From Flavitalea plasmicola (GTDB lineage: Bacteria; Bacteroidota; Bacteroidia; Chitinophagales; Chitinophagaceae), in contig NZ_JAUOTO010000004.1 of assembly GCF_030546645.1 (NCBI RefSeq), positions 248,001 through 312,000 on the forward strand: 64,000 nt of DNA. The letters are read 5' to 3'. Positions 53,266 to 62,663 of this stretch are shown here, in pieces (position 1 is the first letter of the stretch; each line of letters starts with the position of its first letter). Under the pieces are notes generated by a model that searched no databases, was not told the DNA's origin, and was given only the letters and a program-made list of their open reading frames with translations. Position numbers and translations under genes: made by a program.

Positions 53266-53297
53266 CAAAATATATAGAAATTTACGTTAATTTTCAA
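53266..53297 (-). promoter_or_regulatory. Probable promoter of the M43 peptidase gene
   Basis: Minus strand: TTG (53297-53295), 20 bases, then TATATTTTG (53274-53266), which is the TAnnTTTG box with one extra T. It lies about 65 bases before the start codon. Confidence 0.5.
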
Positions 53298-53441
53298 CAC
53301 GCTGATCCTGGGAGAACTTTACCTGCACAGAAATCCGGATAGGCGAAAAAATTATTTTTTCCACATTAAAGGGGCTGAAGGTTAACTTGTGAAATAATCC
53401 GCCCTGAATACCGTTGGTGCTACGATAAATATTTAACCCTT

Positions 53442-54827
53442 TTGACTAAACCCACTGGCGCGCCCTGTGCGCTATTCACTGTACTGTTCCTCCTTTTTAC
53501 CTGTCTGTCAGCGCAGTCGCAGGTGAAGGATTTTTCTCCTGCTGCCCAGGACGATCTTTTCCTTACCAATCTTTCGCAAAAGTATCTTCGCCAATACAAG
53601 GAAAATCTCGACAAGCTGCCTTCCACGAACAGAAAAGACCTGGTGGAAGCCTATCAGCATCGCTGGGAAAATATTAAGGAAAAATTTGATAAGAAGGAGA
53701 TCTATACTTCCAGGGTAGCACAGGATTACCTGGATCGCCTTGTAGGGGTGATCAGACAGGCCAATCCTTCGTTGGCCAATGTACCCTTGTCCTGTTATTT
53801 TTCCCGGAGCGATATTCCCAATGCGGCTTATATAGGGGAGGGGATCATCCTGTTCAATATGGGGCTTTTTGAGCGCCTGGAGGATGAGAGCCAGGCGGCT
53901 TTCGTGTTGTGCCATGAGATGGCCCATCTCCTCCTGCGTCATTCGGAGAACAGCATCGACCATTATGTGACTGCCATCAATTCGGAGGAGGTGCAGGCGG
54001 AGTTGCGGAGGATCAAGCGATCGGAGTACCAGAAGCATGAGCAGGTGCAAAGCCTGGTAAAGGGATTGACCTTTGACAGCCGCCGTCATAGCCGGGACCA
54101 TGAGGCACAGGCGGATTCCATGGCGGTCCAGCTGATGCGTCATACGAGATTTGCCCTTTCCGGCGCGCTGAGCACGCTGGCGTTGCTGGATGTTATCGAT
54201 GCCGACACGCTGAATACGGCTGTTTGCCTGCCTGCCATGTTCAATGCGGCAGCCTATCCTTTCCGTAAGAAATGGACTGCGCGGAACGATGGGTTGCTTG
54301 GCGGCCATGCGCTGACCACGGATACGGCGATGGCGGATTCCCTGAAAACCCATCCTGACTGCCGGAAGCGGACGGCCCTGCTGGTAAATCTTATGAAAGG
54401 ATGGACGCAGTCCGGCGCCGTACAATATGCCCTGGATTCCGTGAATTTTACGTCTCTTCAACGCATTTTCCACTATGAGACCATCGAATATGCTTTCGTG
54501 GCGGACAACTATACCAGGAGCCTGTACCTTACCCTGGAATTATTACAGAAGACACCGGGCGACGCCTACCTGGTGAGCCAGATCGGGAGATTGTTCAATG
54601 GGATCTATGCCGCCCAGAAGGCCCATACGTTGAGCAAGGTGATCGAACTGCCTTCTCCGGGCTATCCGGCGAATTACAACCTGTTGTTACAGTTCATCCA
54701 GCGCCTTTACCTGGAGGACATAGCATCGATCAATTATTACTATTTAAAGCAACACCATCCGCAAATGGATGGTTATACGCCGTTTAAGAATGCTTATGAG
54801 CAGAGCGAGCGCCTGATGAAAAATTAA
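53442..54827 (+). CDS. M48-family zinc metallopeptidase, exported
   Basis: A 461-residue peptidase of the M48 (HtpX/Oma1/BepA-like) family. The zinc site is HEMAH (His158, Glu159, His162) in FVLCHEMAHLLLRHSEN; the third ligand is in HEAQADSMAVQLM (Glu221, with Asp225). A signal peptide (ALFTVLFLLFTCLSAQSQ) points to a periplasmic enzyme. No ATG is available at the N-terminus; the frame begins with a TTG codon at 53442, directly before the signal peptide. Periplasmic M48 enzymes often trim or degrade misassembled outer-membrane proteins; that role is inferred. It is 19 bases upstream of the next gene and probably co-transcribed with it. Confidence 0.85.
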   Translation: MTKPTGAPCALFTVLFLLFTCLSAQSQVKDFSPAAQDDLFLTNLSQKYLRQYKENLDKLPSTNRKDLVEAYQHRWENIKEKFDKKEIYTSRVAQDYLDRLVGVIRQANPSLANVPLSCYFSRSDIPNAAYIGEGIILFNMGLFERLEDESQAAFVLCHEMAHLLLRHSENSIDHYVTAINSEEVQAELRRIKRSEYQKHEQVQSLVKGLTFDSRRHSRDHEAQADSMAVQLMRHTRFALSGALSTLALLDVIDADTLNTAVCLPAMFNAAAYPFRKKWTARNDGLLGGHALTTDTAMADSLKTHPDCRKRTALLVNLMKGWTQSGAVQYALDSVNFTSLQRIFHYETIEYAFVADNYTRSLYLTLELLQKTPGDAYLVSQIGRLFNGIYAAQKAHTLSKVIELPSPGYPANYNLLLQFIQRLYLEDIASINYYYLKQHHPQMDGYTPFKNAYEQSERLMKN

Positions 54828-54846
54828 ACCCAAACCCACCCATACA

Positions 54847-56412
54847 ATGTCACACACCAAGAAACTTTTCTTTTTACTGCTGCTGGCGGCCGCGTCCGGC
54901 CTGATGAGCGAAGCGGCTTTCGCGCAAAGCAAGCTGAGCATCGACAAGGTATACTCCGCCTATTTAAGGAATAGCGGCACCATATCCAGCCAGGGTCAGA
55001 TAAAGGGCTATTTCTTCCTGTACCAGAGTGATAAGATCGACAAGCACACGAACGAGTATACCCTTCAGATCCTGGACGAGAATTTGAACAAAGTGAGGAG
55101 CATAAAATTCGAGGATACGAAGAAGCTGAACCTGCTGGAATCCTCCTATAATGGCAACAGCATCTCTTTCCTTTTCAAGAATGAGGACGAGAAGACGCTG
55201 GACATGAAGATCTACGACATGGATGGAAAATTGAAGAACACCTACAGCAGGGGCTATGACAAAAAGACGGATGCTCTTATGAAGCAATATGAAACGATGC
55301 ATACAGACGAAGGGATGAACAAGAATGTCTTCGACATCGGCAACCAGGGGTATGTATCCGTGCTGCCCATGCGGGATGGCAAGCAGCGGACCTATGAGGT
55401 GGATTATTATTCATCCGAGTACAAGAAGCAATGGACCTATGTGCCTTCTGACGATGCGGAGAAGTATGCCTTTGCGGAATACCTGGGCGCGACGGACAGC
55501 CTGATCATACTGGAAGTGTTGAAGAAGAACCATGCATTGAGCGGAAATGTAACCACCCACCTGGTAGGCATCAACTTCGTGACAAAGAAGAAGCAATTCG
55601 ATATCGATTATGCCGCGGATAACTATAAGCTGATGCCGACCTATGTCGCTCCCCTGGAAGGAACGGCCAATGTGCTGGTGATCGGGCCTTATTATGATAA
55701 GGATGACAATGTCGGCAAGGATTTCAGCAAGGGGCTGGCTATCTATGAGATGACGACTGCAGGCAAGTTCGTGAACAAGACCTACAACAGCTGGACGGAA
55801 GATTTTTCGAAATACCTGGCTACGAACAGGAAGGGCAAGATCGACGATGTGGGGTTTCTTTATATCCATAAAGTGATACGCACGCCGGATCACAAGATGT
55901 TCATTGTGGGCGAGGGATACAAACGCCAGGCGAGTGCCGGCGGAATTGCGCTCAGCGTGCTTGCCGGCGGGAATATGGGTGTTACCAAGATCGTCGTTAC
56001 GGATATGGTGATGATGGAATTCGACGGCAAATACAAGGTGAAGGGGGCCACCATTTATGATAAGACGAACAATACGGCCATAGCCGGGGTTGCGTCCGAC
56101 TATAACAGCCAGCACACGCTTGCCATTTACCTGAAGATGATCGGAGCTTTCGACTATGACTTTACCACGGGTGAGGCGGACAATTCCAATTTTGCCGTGT
56201 GTTACAGCGACTATGAGCGGAGCTCGGACTACAAAGGGCAGACCTTTAATGCCATCAAGTATAACGGCAGCAAGTTCACCACCGATAAGATACCATTGAA
56301 GTCCAAGGCCAGCACATTAAAGGTGTTCCCGGCCAAGGCGGGTTCTGTCATGATCCTGGAGTATTTCAAGAAGGACAAGCGATTAGACTTCCGTCTTGAA
56401 AAGCTGGGGTAG
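54847..56412 (+). CDS. Conserved exported protein of Bacteroidota (DUF6770-like)
   Basis: A 521-residue protein with a signal peptide ending SEAAFAQ. The start of the mature part (SIDKVYSAYLRNSGTISSQG, IKGYFFLYQSDKIDKHTNEY, TLQILDENLNKVRSIKF) resembles a Bacteroidota-specific family that I recall as DUF6770, without known function. The sequence is rich in short beta-strand-like repeats (VDYYSSEYKKQW, LVGINFVTKKKQ), consistent with a beta-propeller-like fold. It follows the M48 peptidase gene by 19 bases. Its last 30 bases overlap the convergent acyltransferase gene. Confidence 0.7.
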   Translation: MSHTKKLFFLLLLAAASGLMSEAAFAQSKLSIDKVYSAYLRNSGTISSQGQIKGYFFLYQSDKIDKHTNEYTLQILDENLNKVRSIKFEDTKKLNLLESSYNGNSISFLFKNEDEKTLDMKIYDMDGKLKNTYSRGYDKKTDALMKQYETMHTDEGMNKNVFDIGNQGYVSVLPMRDGKQRTYEVDYYSSEYKKQWTYVPSDDAEKYAFAEYLGATDSLIILEVLKKNHALSGNVTTHLVGINFVTKKKQFDIDYAADNYKLMPTYVAPLEGTANVLVIGPYYDKDDNVGKDFSKGLAIYEMTTAGKFVNKTYNSWTEDFSKYLATNRKGKIDDVGFLYIHKVIRTPDHKMFIVGEGYKRQASAGGIALSVLAGGNMGVTKIVVTDMVMMEFDGKYKVKGATIYDKTNNTAIAGVASDYNSQHTLAIYLKMIGAFDYDFTTGEADNSNFAVCYSDYERSSDYKGQTFNAIKYNGSKFTTDKIPLKSKASTLKVFPAKAGSVMILEYFKKDKRLDFRLEKLG

Positions 56413-57537
56413 CTGACGACCGGACAACAAATGATCTCTATATTTCAGGAAGGGTCTTTCTACCGCCAGGTGGAGGATCCATCCTCCTATAAGGGATATT
56501 CCCACGCAGATCCAGAATGAGGTATAGGTGTCATTCCCGATGCCGTGCGGCGCCAGCACCTGGTGGGTAAGATGGATCAGCTGTTTGTGCGTGAGGTAAA
56601 TGGAATAGGAAAGGGTCGCTATCCAGCGGGTGAGGCCAGCGGCATGGCGGTATAGGACGGATGATGGGCTAAGCGCTGCCAGGACCAGGACGCCATAGGC
56701 GAGGGAGATGACCGGGAAGCCAAAGACGGCGCCGCTGAAGCTGTATTGTTTTTCGTCGTGGCAGATCCACCAGGCGCCTGTTGAGAGCAGCAGGCCGGCG
56801 ATCAGGAGTGCGTTGCCATGGCGGGTGATCTTCTGCCAGGCGCCGGGGCGGAAGTGGTTTAAAGCCGCCAGGGACAAGCCCACCAGCAGTCCATCCAGGC
56901 GGGTGTGGGTGGGGTAATAAATATACTTGTAATAGGCCTGTCCAAAGCCCGTATGTTCCGGCGTATCCAGCAGGGGCTGGAGGAAATGATACCAACTGTA
57001 GATACGGAGGATAAAGCCGAGCAGGAAGAATGCCGGAAGGAGCCAGATCAGCTTTTTCTTTGGGCCAGTGCCGAACAGGAGGAACAGGGGCAGCAACAGG
57101 TAGAACTGTTCTTCGATGCAAAGCGACCAGGCGTGGGAGAAGGCGCCTTTGTTGAAAATGTCCAATCCGAAATTTTGGGTGAAGGTGAGGAAGCGCCAAA
57201 GGGGCGGGAGCTCGCTGCGTTCCTTAAAGGCGGGGATGATGAAATAAAGCGCGACGATGACCAGGTAGGCGGGAACGATGCGAAAGAAACGTTTGAAATA
57301 AAATTCTCCATAGGAAAGGGGTTGATGATGGGCCATTCTGCGGAAGAGCTGACCGCCGATGAGGTAGCCGCTGAGAATAAAAAAAAGGTCTACTCCTGTC
57401 CATCCGAAGCTGCCCATCTCATCCAGGAGCGGCGGATGGCCGAAGATGCGGTAATGGTAAACGAAAACCAGCATAATAGCTAAGGCGCGGAGGTGGTCCA
57501 GGCCGGAAAGGCGGCCTGGAGAGCTAGCTGTTTGCAA
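56383..57537 (-). CDS. Acyltransferase-3 family membrane protein
   Basis: A 384-residue inner-membrane O-acyltransferase with about ten helices. It starts with SGLDHLRALAIMLVFVYHYR (conserved His in helix 1), then FGWTGVDLFFILSGYLIGGQ, FYFKRFFRIVPAYLVIVALY and the family motif HAWSLCIEEQFYLLLPLFLL (WSLxxExQFY). It differs clearly from the acyltransferase at 36573, which has a weaker form of this motif. The acyl acceptor, probably a surface sugar, is unknown. The 3' end overlaps the convergent exported-protein gene by 30 bases. Confidence 0.9.
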   Translation of the reverse strand: MQTASSPGRLSGLDHLRALAIMLVFVYHYRIFGHPPLLDEMGSFGWTGVDLFFILSGYLIGGQLFRRMAHHQPLSYGEFYFKRFFRIVPAYLVIVALYFIIPAFKERSELPPLWRFLTFTQNFGLDIFNKGAFSHAWSLCIEEQFYLLLPLFLLFGTGPKKKLIWLLPAFFLLGFILRIYSWYHFLQPLLDTPEHTGFGQAYYKYIYYPTHTRLDGLLVGLSLAALNHFRPGAWQKITRHGNALLIAGLLLSTGAWWICHDEKQYSFSGAVFGFPVISLAYGVLVLAALSPSSVLYRHAAGLTRWIATLSYSIYLTHKQLIHLTHQVLAPHGIGNDTYTSFWICVGISLIGGWILHLAVERPFLKYRDHLLSGRQLPQLFKTEV

Positions 57538-57611
57538 AGGAAGTTTGGAATATGAAGATGAGGAATAGCTTGTACGGGATAAATTTAAGGTTAAAAATGA
57601 GCATTCGTGTC

Positions 57612-58907
57612 TTATGCCAGCAGAAAATTTTTCAATGCTGAAAAATCCGGGCTGATCTTCGTGCTGATCTTTTCTTTGCCCAACAGGATCTTAACGTTGT
57701 CGGGTAGGGGCACTTTTTCTCCTGTCTCGGATTCCACTGCGTCATAGAATTTCACCGGGTGGGCGGTCTCCAGGAAAATGCCTTTTTCACCAGGGTGTCC
57801 TGCCAGGTATTTTTCCAGGGCAAGGAAGCCTACGGCGCCGTGGGGGTCAGCGAGATAGTGATACTTTTTGTAGACGTCGCGGATGGTGGCGCGTGTTTCT
57901 TCGTCGGTGATGCTGTAGCTGGACAATACTTTTTTCAGGGAGCTGAATTCGTGGGCAAAAATTTCCAGGATGCGGACGAAGTTGCTGGGGTCCCCCACGT
58001 CCATGGCGTTAGAGAGGGTGGGGATGGCGGGCCTGGTGGAATATTGTCCTGTCTGCAGAAAGGATGGCACCGTATCATTGGCATTACAGGCAGCGATAAA
58101 ATGTTGTGCGGGCAGGCCGGAGCGATGGGCCAGGAGGCCGGCGCAAATATTGCCGAAGTTGCCACTGGGGACGCTGATCACGGGCGGGTGGGCTTTTTCC
58201 GTCCAAGCCCGGTAGGCAAAGAAATAGTAGAATTGCTGGGGCAGCCAGCGGGCGACATTGATAGAGTTGGCGGAGGTGAGGAATAGGGCGCGGTTGAGAT
58301 CCGGGTCTGCAAAAGCTGTTTTTACCATCCGTTGGCAGTCATCGAAGGTGCCGCTGACCTCCAGGGCGGAGATATTCTTTCCCAGGGTAGTGAGCTGTAA
58401 TTCCTGTACGCTGCTGACCTTGCCGGAGGGATAGAGTATGACCACGTTCACCCCTTCCACGTCATAGAAGCCGCTGGCGACGGCGCCGCCTGTGTCGCCG
58501 GAAGTAGCCACGAGCACTGTCACTTCCTGGTGCGTGTCTTTCACAAAATATCCCAGGCAGCGGCTCATGAAGCGGGCGCCCACGTCCTTGAATGCCAGGG
58601 TAGGGCCGTGGAATAGTTCCAGGGAGCTGATGCCGGGGGTGACGGGTACCAGGGGAAAGGGGAAGTCAATGGTTTCCGAGACGATGCGGCGGAGCTCATT
58701 TTCCGGGATGGTATCGCCTACGTAAGGACGGATCACCTGCAGGGCGATGTCCTCGTGGGAGTGCGCGCTGATATTTTTTATGAGATCTGCCGGCAGGACG
58801 GGGATCTGTTCCGGGAAATAGAGGCCTTTGTCGGGCGCTTGTCCCCTGATGGTGGCTTCCTTAAAGCTAACTTTTTCAGCGGGATGGTTGAGACTATAGT
58901 AGCGCAT
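57612..58907 (-). CDS. thrC: Threonine synthase
   Basis: A 431-residue PLP enzyme that converts O-phosphohomoserine to threonine. Landmarks: MRYYSLNHPAEKVSFKEA, ELFHGPTLAFKDVGARFMSR with the PLP lysine in FKD, VLVATSGDTGGAVASGF (phosphate-binding loop), SVPSGNFGNICAGLLA and a normal C-terminus. Last gene of thrABC; its start overlaps the thrB end by 14 bases. Confidence 0.97.
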   Translation of the reverse strand: MRYYSLNHPAEKVSFKEATIRGQAPDKGLYFPEQIPVLPADLIKNISAHSHEDIALQVIRPYVGDTIPENELRRIVSETIDFPFPLVPVTPGISSLELFHGPTLAFKDVGARFMSRCLGYFVKDTHQEVTVLVATSGDTGGAVASGFYDVEGVNVVILYPSGKVSSVQELQLTTLGKNISALEVSGTFDDCQRMVKTAFADPDLNRALFLTSANSINVARWLPQQFYYFFAYRAWTEKAHPPVISVPSGNFGNICAGLLAHRSGLPAQHFIAACNANDTVPSFLQTGQYSTRPAIPTLSNAMDVGDPSNFVRILEIFAHEFSSLKKVLSSYSITDEETRATIRDVYKKYHYLADPHGAVGFLALEKYLAGHPGEKGIFLETAHPVKFYDAVESETGEKVPLPDNVKILLGKEKISTKISPDFSALKNFLLA

Positions 58908-59829
58908 GTGGGGATAGTATTTTTACTCCTTCGTGGTTGATGGTGGTGACGTAAGTGTGGTAATCGAGACCTATCTGGTCGTAGATGGTTTTCATGACCT
59001 GTTCCACGGCTGCTGCGGTATGTCTGTCTTTACTCAGCATGAAGATGGAGGGGCCTGATCCCGAGATGCCGCCTCCGAGGGCGCCTGCCTCCTTGCACTG
59101 GCTTTTGACCTGGTCGAAGCCGGGGATGAGCATACTGCGAACGGGTTCTATGATCACGTCTTCCAGCGAGCGGCCAATCAGCTCATAGTCATTCTTCATG
59201 AAGCCGGCTACCAGGCCGGCGATGTTGCCCCATTGCCGGATAGCGTCTTTCAGCAGTACCTCCTTGCGGAGGATCTGGCGTGCGTCCGAGGTCCTGACCT
59301 CTATTTGCGGGTGGACGACGGTGACGTGGAGAAGGGGGGCAGGAATGGATATGATGTCTAACGGGAATATGGACCGGATGAGGGTGATGCCGCCATAGAT
59401 GCAGGGGGCGATGTTATCGGCGTGCTTGACGCCTGAGGCCACTTTTTCACCGAACATGGCGAAGCGGACCATGTCTTCCTTCGAAAAGATGTTTCCCAGC
59501 AGGTGATTGGCGGCAACCACGGCGCCGGCGGCGCTGGCGGCACTGCTACCCACGCCGCTGCCGGGCTTGATCTTTTTATGGATGACCAGCCCGAAGCCGA
59601 CGGGTCTTCCCAGTTCTTCCTGCATGGCGAGCAGGGGGGCGCCGGCTGTGTTGAGTGCGGGGTCGGAGGGAAGGGGGAAGCCGTCCTTACTGGTGATGCG
59701 AATGACGGGCTCGTCCAGGAGGCTTACTTCCATAATGTCGTAAGGTTCTTCCAGGGCCATTCCCAGCACGTCGAAACCGCAAACCAGGTTGGCGACGGTG
59801 GCGGGGCATTTTATGATAATTTCGTTCAT
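58894..59829 (-). CDS. thrB: Homoserine kinase
   Basis: A 311-residue GHMP-family kinase that phosphorylates homoserine. It has the N-terminal ATVANLVCGFDVLGMAL motif, the ATP loop KPGSGVGSSAASAAGAVVAA and the C-terminal GALGGGISGSGPSIFML motif. Middle gene of the operon, 37 bases after thrA and overlapping thrC. Confidence 0.97.
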   Translation of the reverse strand: MNEIIIKCPATVANLVCGFDVLGMALEEPYDIMEVSLLDEPVIRITSKDGFPLPSDPALNTAGAPLLAMQEELGRPVGFGLVIHKKIKPGSGVGSSAASAAGAVVAANHLLGNIFSKEDMVRFAMFGEKVASGVKHADNIAPCIYGGITLIRSIFPLDIISIPAPLLHVTVVHPQIEVRTSDARQILRKEVLLKDAIRQWGNIAGLVAGFMKNDYELIGRSLEDVIIEPVRSMLIPGFDQVKSQCKEAGALGGGISGSGPSIFMLSKDRHTAAAVEQVMKTIYDQIGLDYHTYVTTINHEGVKILSPHALL

Positions 59830-59866
59830 ATTGTTTGGTTGGTTGTTCGTGGTGCCTGGTTAGGGT

Positions 59867-62311
59867 TTAGAGTCTGGCGGCCCGGATGATATCCGCGAAG
59901 ACGCCCGAGGCCGTCACTTCGGCGCCGGCGCCGGCTCCTTTTATCACCAGGGGCTGTTCCGTGTACCGATCGGTGTAGAAGAGGACAACGTTGTCCTTTC
60001 CGTACAGGTGATACAGGTCCTGCCGGGGATCGATGTGCTGAAGGCCGACAGACGCCTTGCCCTGCTGATAGCGAGCTACGAATTTCAGCTTTTTACCGGC
60101 TTTTGCGGCGGAATCATATAATGCCTTAAAATGTTCTTCTTCTCCGGCCATGGCTTTGTAGAAGTCTTCCACACTGCCTTTGAGGCAGGATTCGGGCAGG
60201 AAGGTGTTGTTCTCTATGTCTTCCATCTCCATCTTTTCACCCGCCTCTCTGGCCAGGATCATTATTTTTCTCATGACATCCGTTCCGCTGAGGTCCAGGC
60301 GGGGGTCCGGCTCTGTGTATCCTTCTTCCTGGGCCTGGCGCACCACGTCCGTGAAGGGTTTTTCTCCATTGTAATGATTGAAGACAAAATTCAGGGTTCC
60401 GCTTAACACTGCCTCGATGCGACCGACCTTGTCGCCACTGCGGAGCAGGTCGTTGAGCGTTCCGATGACGGGGAGGCCGGCGCCTACGTTGGTCTCGAAG
60501 AGGAAAAGGGAGTTATATTCGCGGGAGAGGTCTTTCAGGCGTCTGTAGTAGCCGTAGGGCGAGGAGCAGGCGATCTTATTACAGGCGACTACGGAGATGC
60601 TTTTCTGCAGAAGGCTGTCGTAGCAGGCGGCCACGTCCTGGTTGGCCGTGATGTCCGCAAAGACGGCGTTGCGCAGGTTCCTGGAAGTGATGCCTTCCAC
60701 CCAATCCGGCAGGTTCATGGGGAGGCCGTCTTCCAGGGCTTGTTTCCAGCTGTCGAGGGGGATGCCATTGTCATTGAAGACCATTTTCCGGCTGTTGGCC
60801 AGGCCGATGACCCGGACCTGGAGGCGCAGCTGTTCCAGCAGGTAGGACTGTTGCTGCCGGAGCTGATCGATCAGGCGGCGACCTACATTGCCTGCGCCCG
60901 TGATAAACAGGTTGACCTGCTTGTAGGTGGTGGAAAAGAACTCTTCATGCAGGACGTTGATGGCTTTTTTCACATCCGCGGCGGCGATGACGGCGGAGAT
61001 ATTCCTCTCGGAAGATCCCTGGGCGATGGCCCGGACATTGACGCCGTTGCGACCCAGCGCGCCGAACATTTTGCCGCTGACGCCGGGGTGGCTTTTCATC
61101 TGGTCGCCTACCAGGGCCACGATGGAAAGGTGTTTTTCTATGATGAGGGGCTCTACCTTACCTGTTTCTATCTCATGGCTGAAGACATTGTCCACGGCTG
61201 CCTTGGCTTCCATTGCAAAAGCTTCTTCGACACCTACGCAGATGGAATGTTCGGAAGAGCCCTGGGTGATGAGGATGACGTTGATCTTTTCGTTGGAAAG
61301 GGCTTCGAAGAGGCGTTTGGAGAAACCGGGAATGCCTACCATACCGCTGCCTTCCAGGCTGAGCAGGGCGATCTTTCCGATGCTGGAAATACCCCGGATG
61401 CTGCTGCCATTGCGGAGGGTGCCGAATTCTATTACCGTGCCTGCGTCGGCCGGCGAGAAGGTGTTCTTTATCCGGACGGGGATACCTTTTGCCATCACGG
61501 GTTGAATAGTGGGGGGGTAGATCACTTTGGCCCCGAAATGAGACAGCTCCATTGCTTCCTGGTAGGAGATGTGTGGAATGACCTTTACGTTGGAGACCAG
61601 GCGGGGGTCGGCTGTCATCATACCGGATACGTCCGTCCAGATCTCTACCATAGCGGCGTCTGTTGCCGCCGCCAGGATAGCTGCCGTATAATCGGAGCCA
61701 CCTCTGCCCAGGGTAGTGGTGATGCCTTTGCTGTCGGAGGCTATGAAGCCGGGGAGGATGAAGAGGTCACCTTTTGTCGTGTCGAAGAACTCCCGGATCT
61801 TTTGGTTGGTGACCGGGAAGTCCACGGCGGCATAGCCGAAGTGGGAATCCGTGCTGATGAGCTGCCTGGAATCTTTCCAGGTGTTGGGAATGTCCAGGGC
61901 ATCAAACCTGGCAGAGATGATGAGGGAAGAGAGCAGCTCCCCATAGCTGACGATCTTATCGCGCGTGCGGTCCGACAGCTCGCTGAGGAGGAATACGCCG
62001 TTGCAGATGTCCTCGATCTCGTTGCATTTTGTTTTCACCTGGCTCAGGACGCTGCTTTGGCGGGTGAGGGGGAGGAGTTGCTTTACAGCCTCCAGGTGGC
62101 GCTGCTCCACTGCATGGAGGCGTTCTTTGTAGGATTCTTCTCCCGCGGCGGCGGACAGACCAGCCTGGATCAGCATATCCGTGACGCCGCCCAGCGCGGA
62201 AACCACGAGGATGGTCCTGTCGTTGGTCAGGGCCTCCCGCACCAGCTGAACGACCTTGTTTATATTTTCTGCGTTGGCTACGGAAGTACCTCCGAATTTT
62301 AAGACCTGCAT
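59867..62311 (-). CDS. thrA: Bifunctional aspartokinase / homoserine dehydrogenase
   Basis: An 814-residue fusion catalysing the first and third steps from aspartate to homoserine. The aspartokinase part (1 to about 290) has VLKFGGTSVANAENI and TTLGRGGSDYTAAILAAATD. Two ACT domains (about 310-460) carry the feedback site (EGSGMVGIPGFSKRLFEALS; GRNGVNVRAIAQGSSERNIS). The homoserine dehydrogenase part (about 465-814) has the Rossmann motif VNLFITGAGNVGRRLIDQLR and EAVLSGTLNFVFNHY. Threonine feedback is expected from the family. It is preceded by a leader ORF rich in Thr and Ile codons. Confidence 0.97.
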   Translation of the reverse strand: MQVLKFGGTSVANAENINKVVQLVREALTNDRTILVVSALGGVTDMLIQAGLSAAAGEESYKERLHAVEQRHLEAVKQLLPLTRQSSVLSQVKTKCNEIEDICNGVFLLSELSDRTRDKIVSYGELLSSLIISARFDALDIPNTWKDSRQLISTDSHFGYAAVDFPVTNQKIREFFDTTKGDLFILPGFIASDSKGITTTLGRGGSDYTAAILAAATDAAMVEIWTDVSGMMTADPRLVSNVKVIPHISYQEAMELSHFGAKVIYPPTIQPVMAKGIPVRIKNTFSPADAGTVIEFGTLRNGSSIRGISSIGKIALLSLEGSGMVGIPGFSKRLFEALSNEKINVILITQGSSEHSICVGVEEAFAMEAKAAVDNVFSHEIETGKVEPLIIEKHLSIVALVGDQMKSHPGVSGKMFGALGRNGVNVRAIAQGSSERNISAVIAAADVKKAINVLHEEFFSTTYKQVNLFITGAGNVGRRLIDQLRQQQSYLLEQLRLQVRVIGLANSRKMVFNDNGIPLDSWKQALEDGLPMNLPDWVEGITSRNLRNAVFADITANQDVAACYDSLLQKSISVVACNKIACSSPYGYYRRLKDLSREYNSLFLFETNVGAGLPVIGTLNDLLRSGDKVGRIEAVLSGTLNFVFNHYNGEKPFTDVVRQAQEEGYTEPDPRLDLSGTDVMRKIMILAREAGEKMEMEDIENNTFLPESCLKGSVEDFYKAMAGEEEHFKALYDSAAKAGKKLKFVARYQQGKASVGLQHIDPRQDLYHLYGKDNVVLFYTDRYTEQPLVIKGAGAGAEVTASGVFADIIRAARL

Positions 62312-62401
62312 ATTGTTGGATTGTGAATTGAAGTAGATAAAAAAAGACCTTTCTTACGTTTGACAGCTTGGTGAGAAGCCCATGTTGTAATATGGAAATT
62401 G

Positions 62402-62420
62402 ACAACCCTTAACGGGTTGT
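62402..62420 (-). promoter_or_regulatory. thr attenuator hairpin
   Basis: On the minus strand, ACAACCC-GTTAA-GGGTTGT forms a 7-bp stem. Its 5' arm contains the last Thr codons of the leader ORF, so a ribosome stalled there would block the fold. GGGTTGT can instead pair with earlier ACAACC copies, and GTTGT with ACAAC at 62385-62389. A run of seven Us follows at about 62339-62345, before thrA, but the hairpin directly in front of it is weak. Confidence 0.55.
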
Positions 62421-62522
62421 GGAGGTTGTTGTGGAGGTAATAATAATCGTAACTTGCGCAGCGGATACACCACGGGCGACGGTAGCTGAAGGAGAAATAA
62501 TATGGTATTTGTAAGGTATCAC
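62409..62522 (-). CDS. thrL: thr operon leader peptide (Thr/Ile-rich)
   Basis: A 37-residue ORF on the minus strand between the thrA promoter and thrA, starting with GTG at 62522 and ending TAA at 62409. The last 13 residues, TIIITSTTTSTTR, hold seven threonine and three isoleucine codons, the signature of thr operon attenuation. The start is uncertain: no ATG is in frame, and GTG lies almost at the predicted transcription start. The other two frames of this stretch have no such bias. Threonine/isoleucine shortage would stall the ribosome on these codons and let thrABC be transcribed. Confidence 0.6.
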   Translation of the reverse strand: MIPYKYHIISPSATVARGVSAAQVTIIITSTTTSTTR

Positions 62523-62530
62523 CTCGGGCG

Positions 62531-62560
62531 CTAAGGTAGGGATTGTTCGTTGTAAAACAA
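62531..62560 (-). promoter_or_regulatory. Promoter of thrABC
   Basis: Minus strand TTG (62560-62558), 19 bases, TACCTTAG (62538-62531), one mismatch to TAnnTTTG. It lies just upstream of the leader ORF. The rest of the divergent gap to ppc (62561-62663) is AT-rich; no clear ppc promoter could be assigned. Confidence 0.6.
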
Positions 62561-62663
62561 GGAATCAGCTATTTTTTTGATGAAAATAAAGTAATTTCGG
62601 CTCTTGGTTGTAATTATTGCTGCCTGTGTCAAACTTCTTTGAACATTTATTAAAAACTAACTA

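Noticed and set aside
60740..62302. Plus-strand ORF of 520 residues opposite thrA
   Set aside because: Fully antisense to a clear thrA; the length reflects high GC codon bias. Composition is not protein-like.
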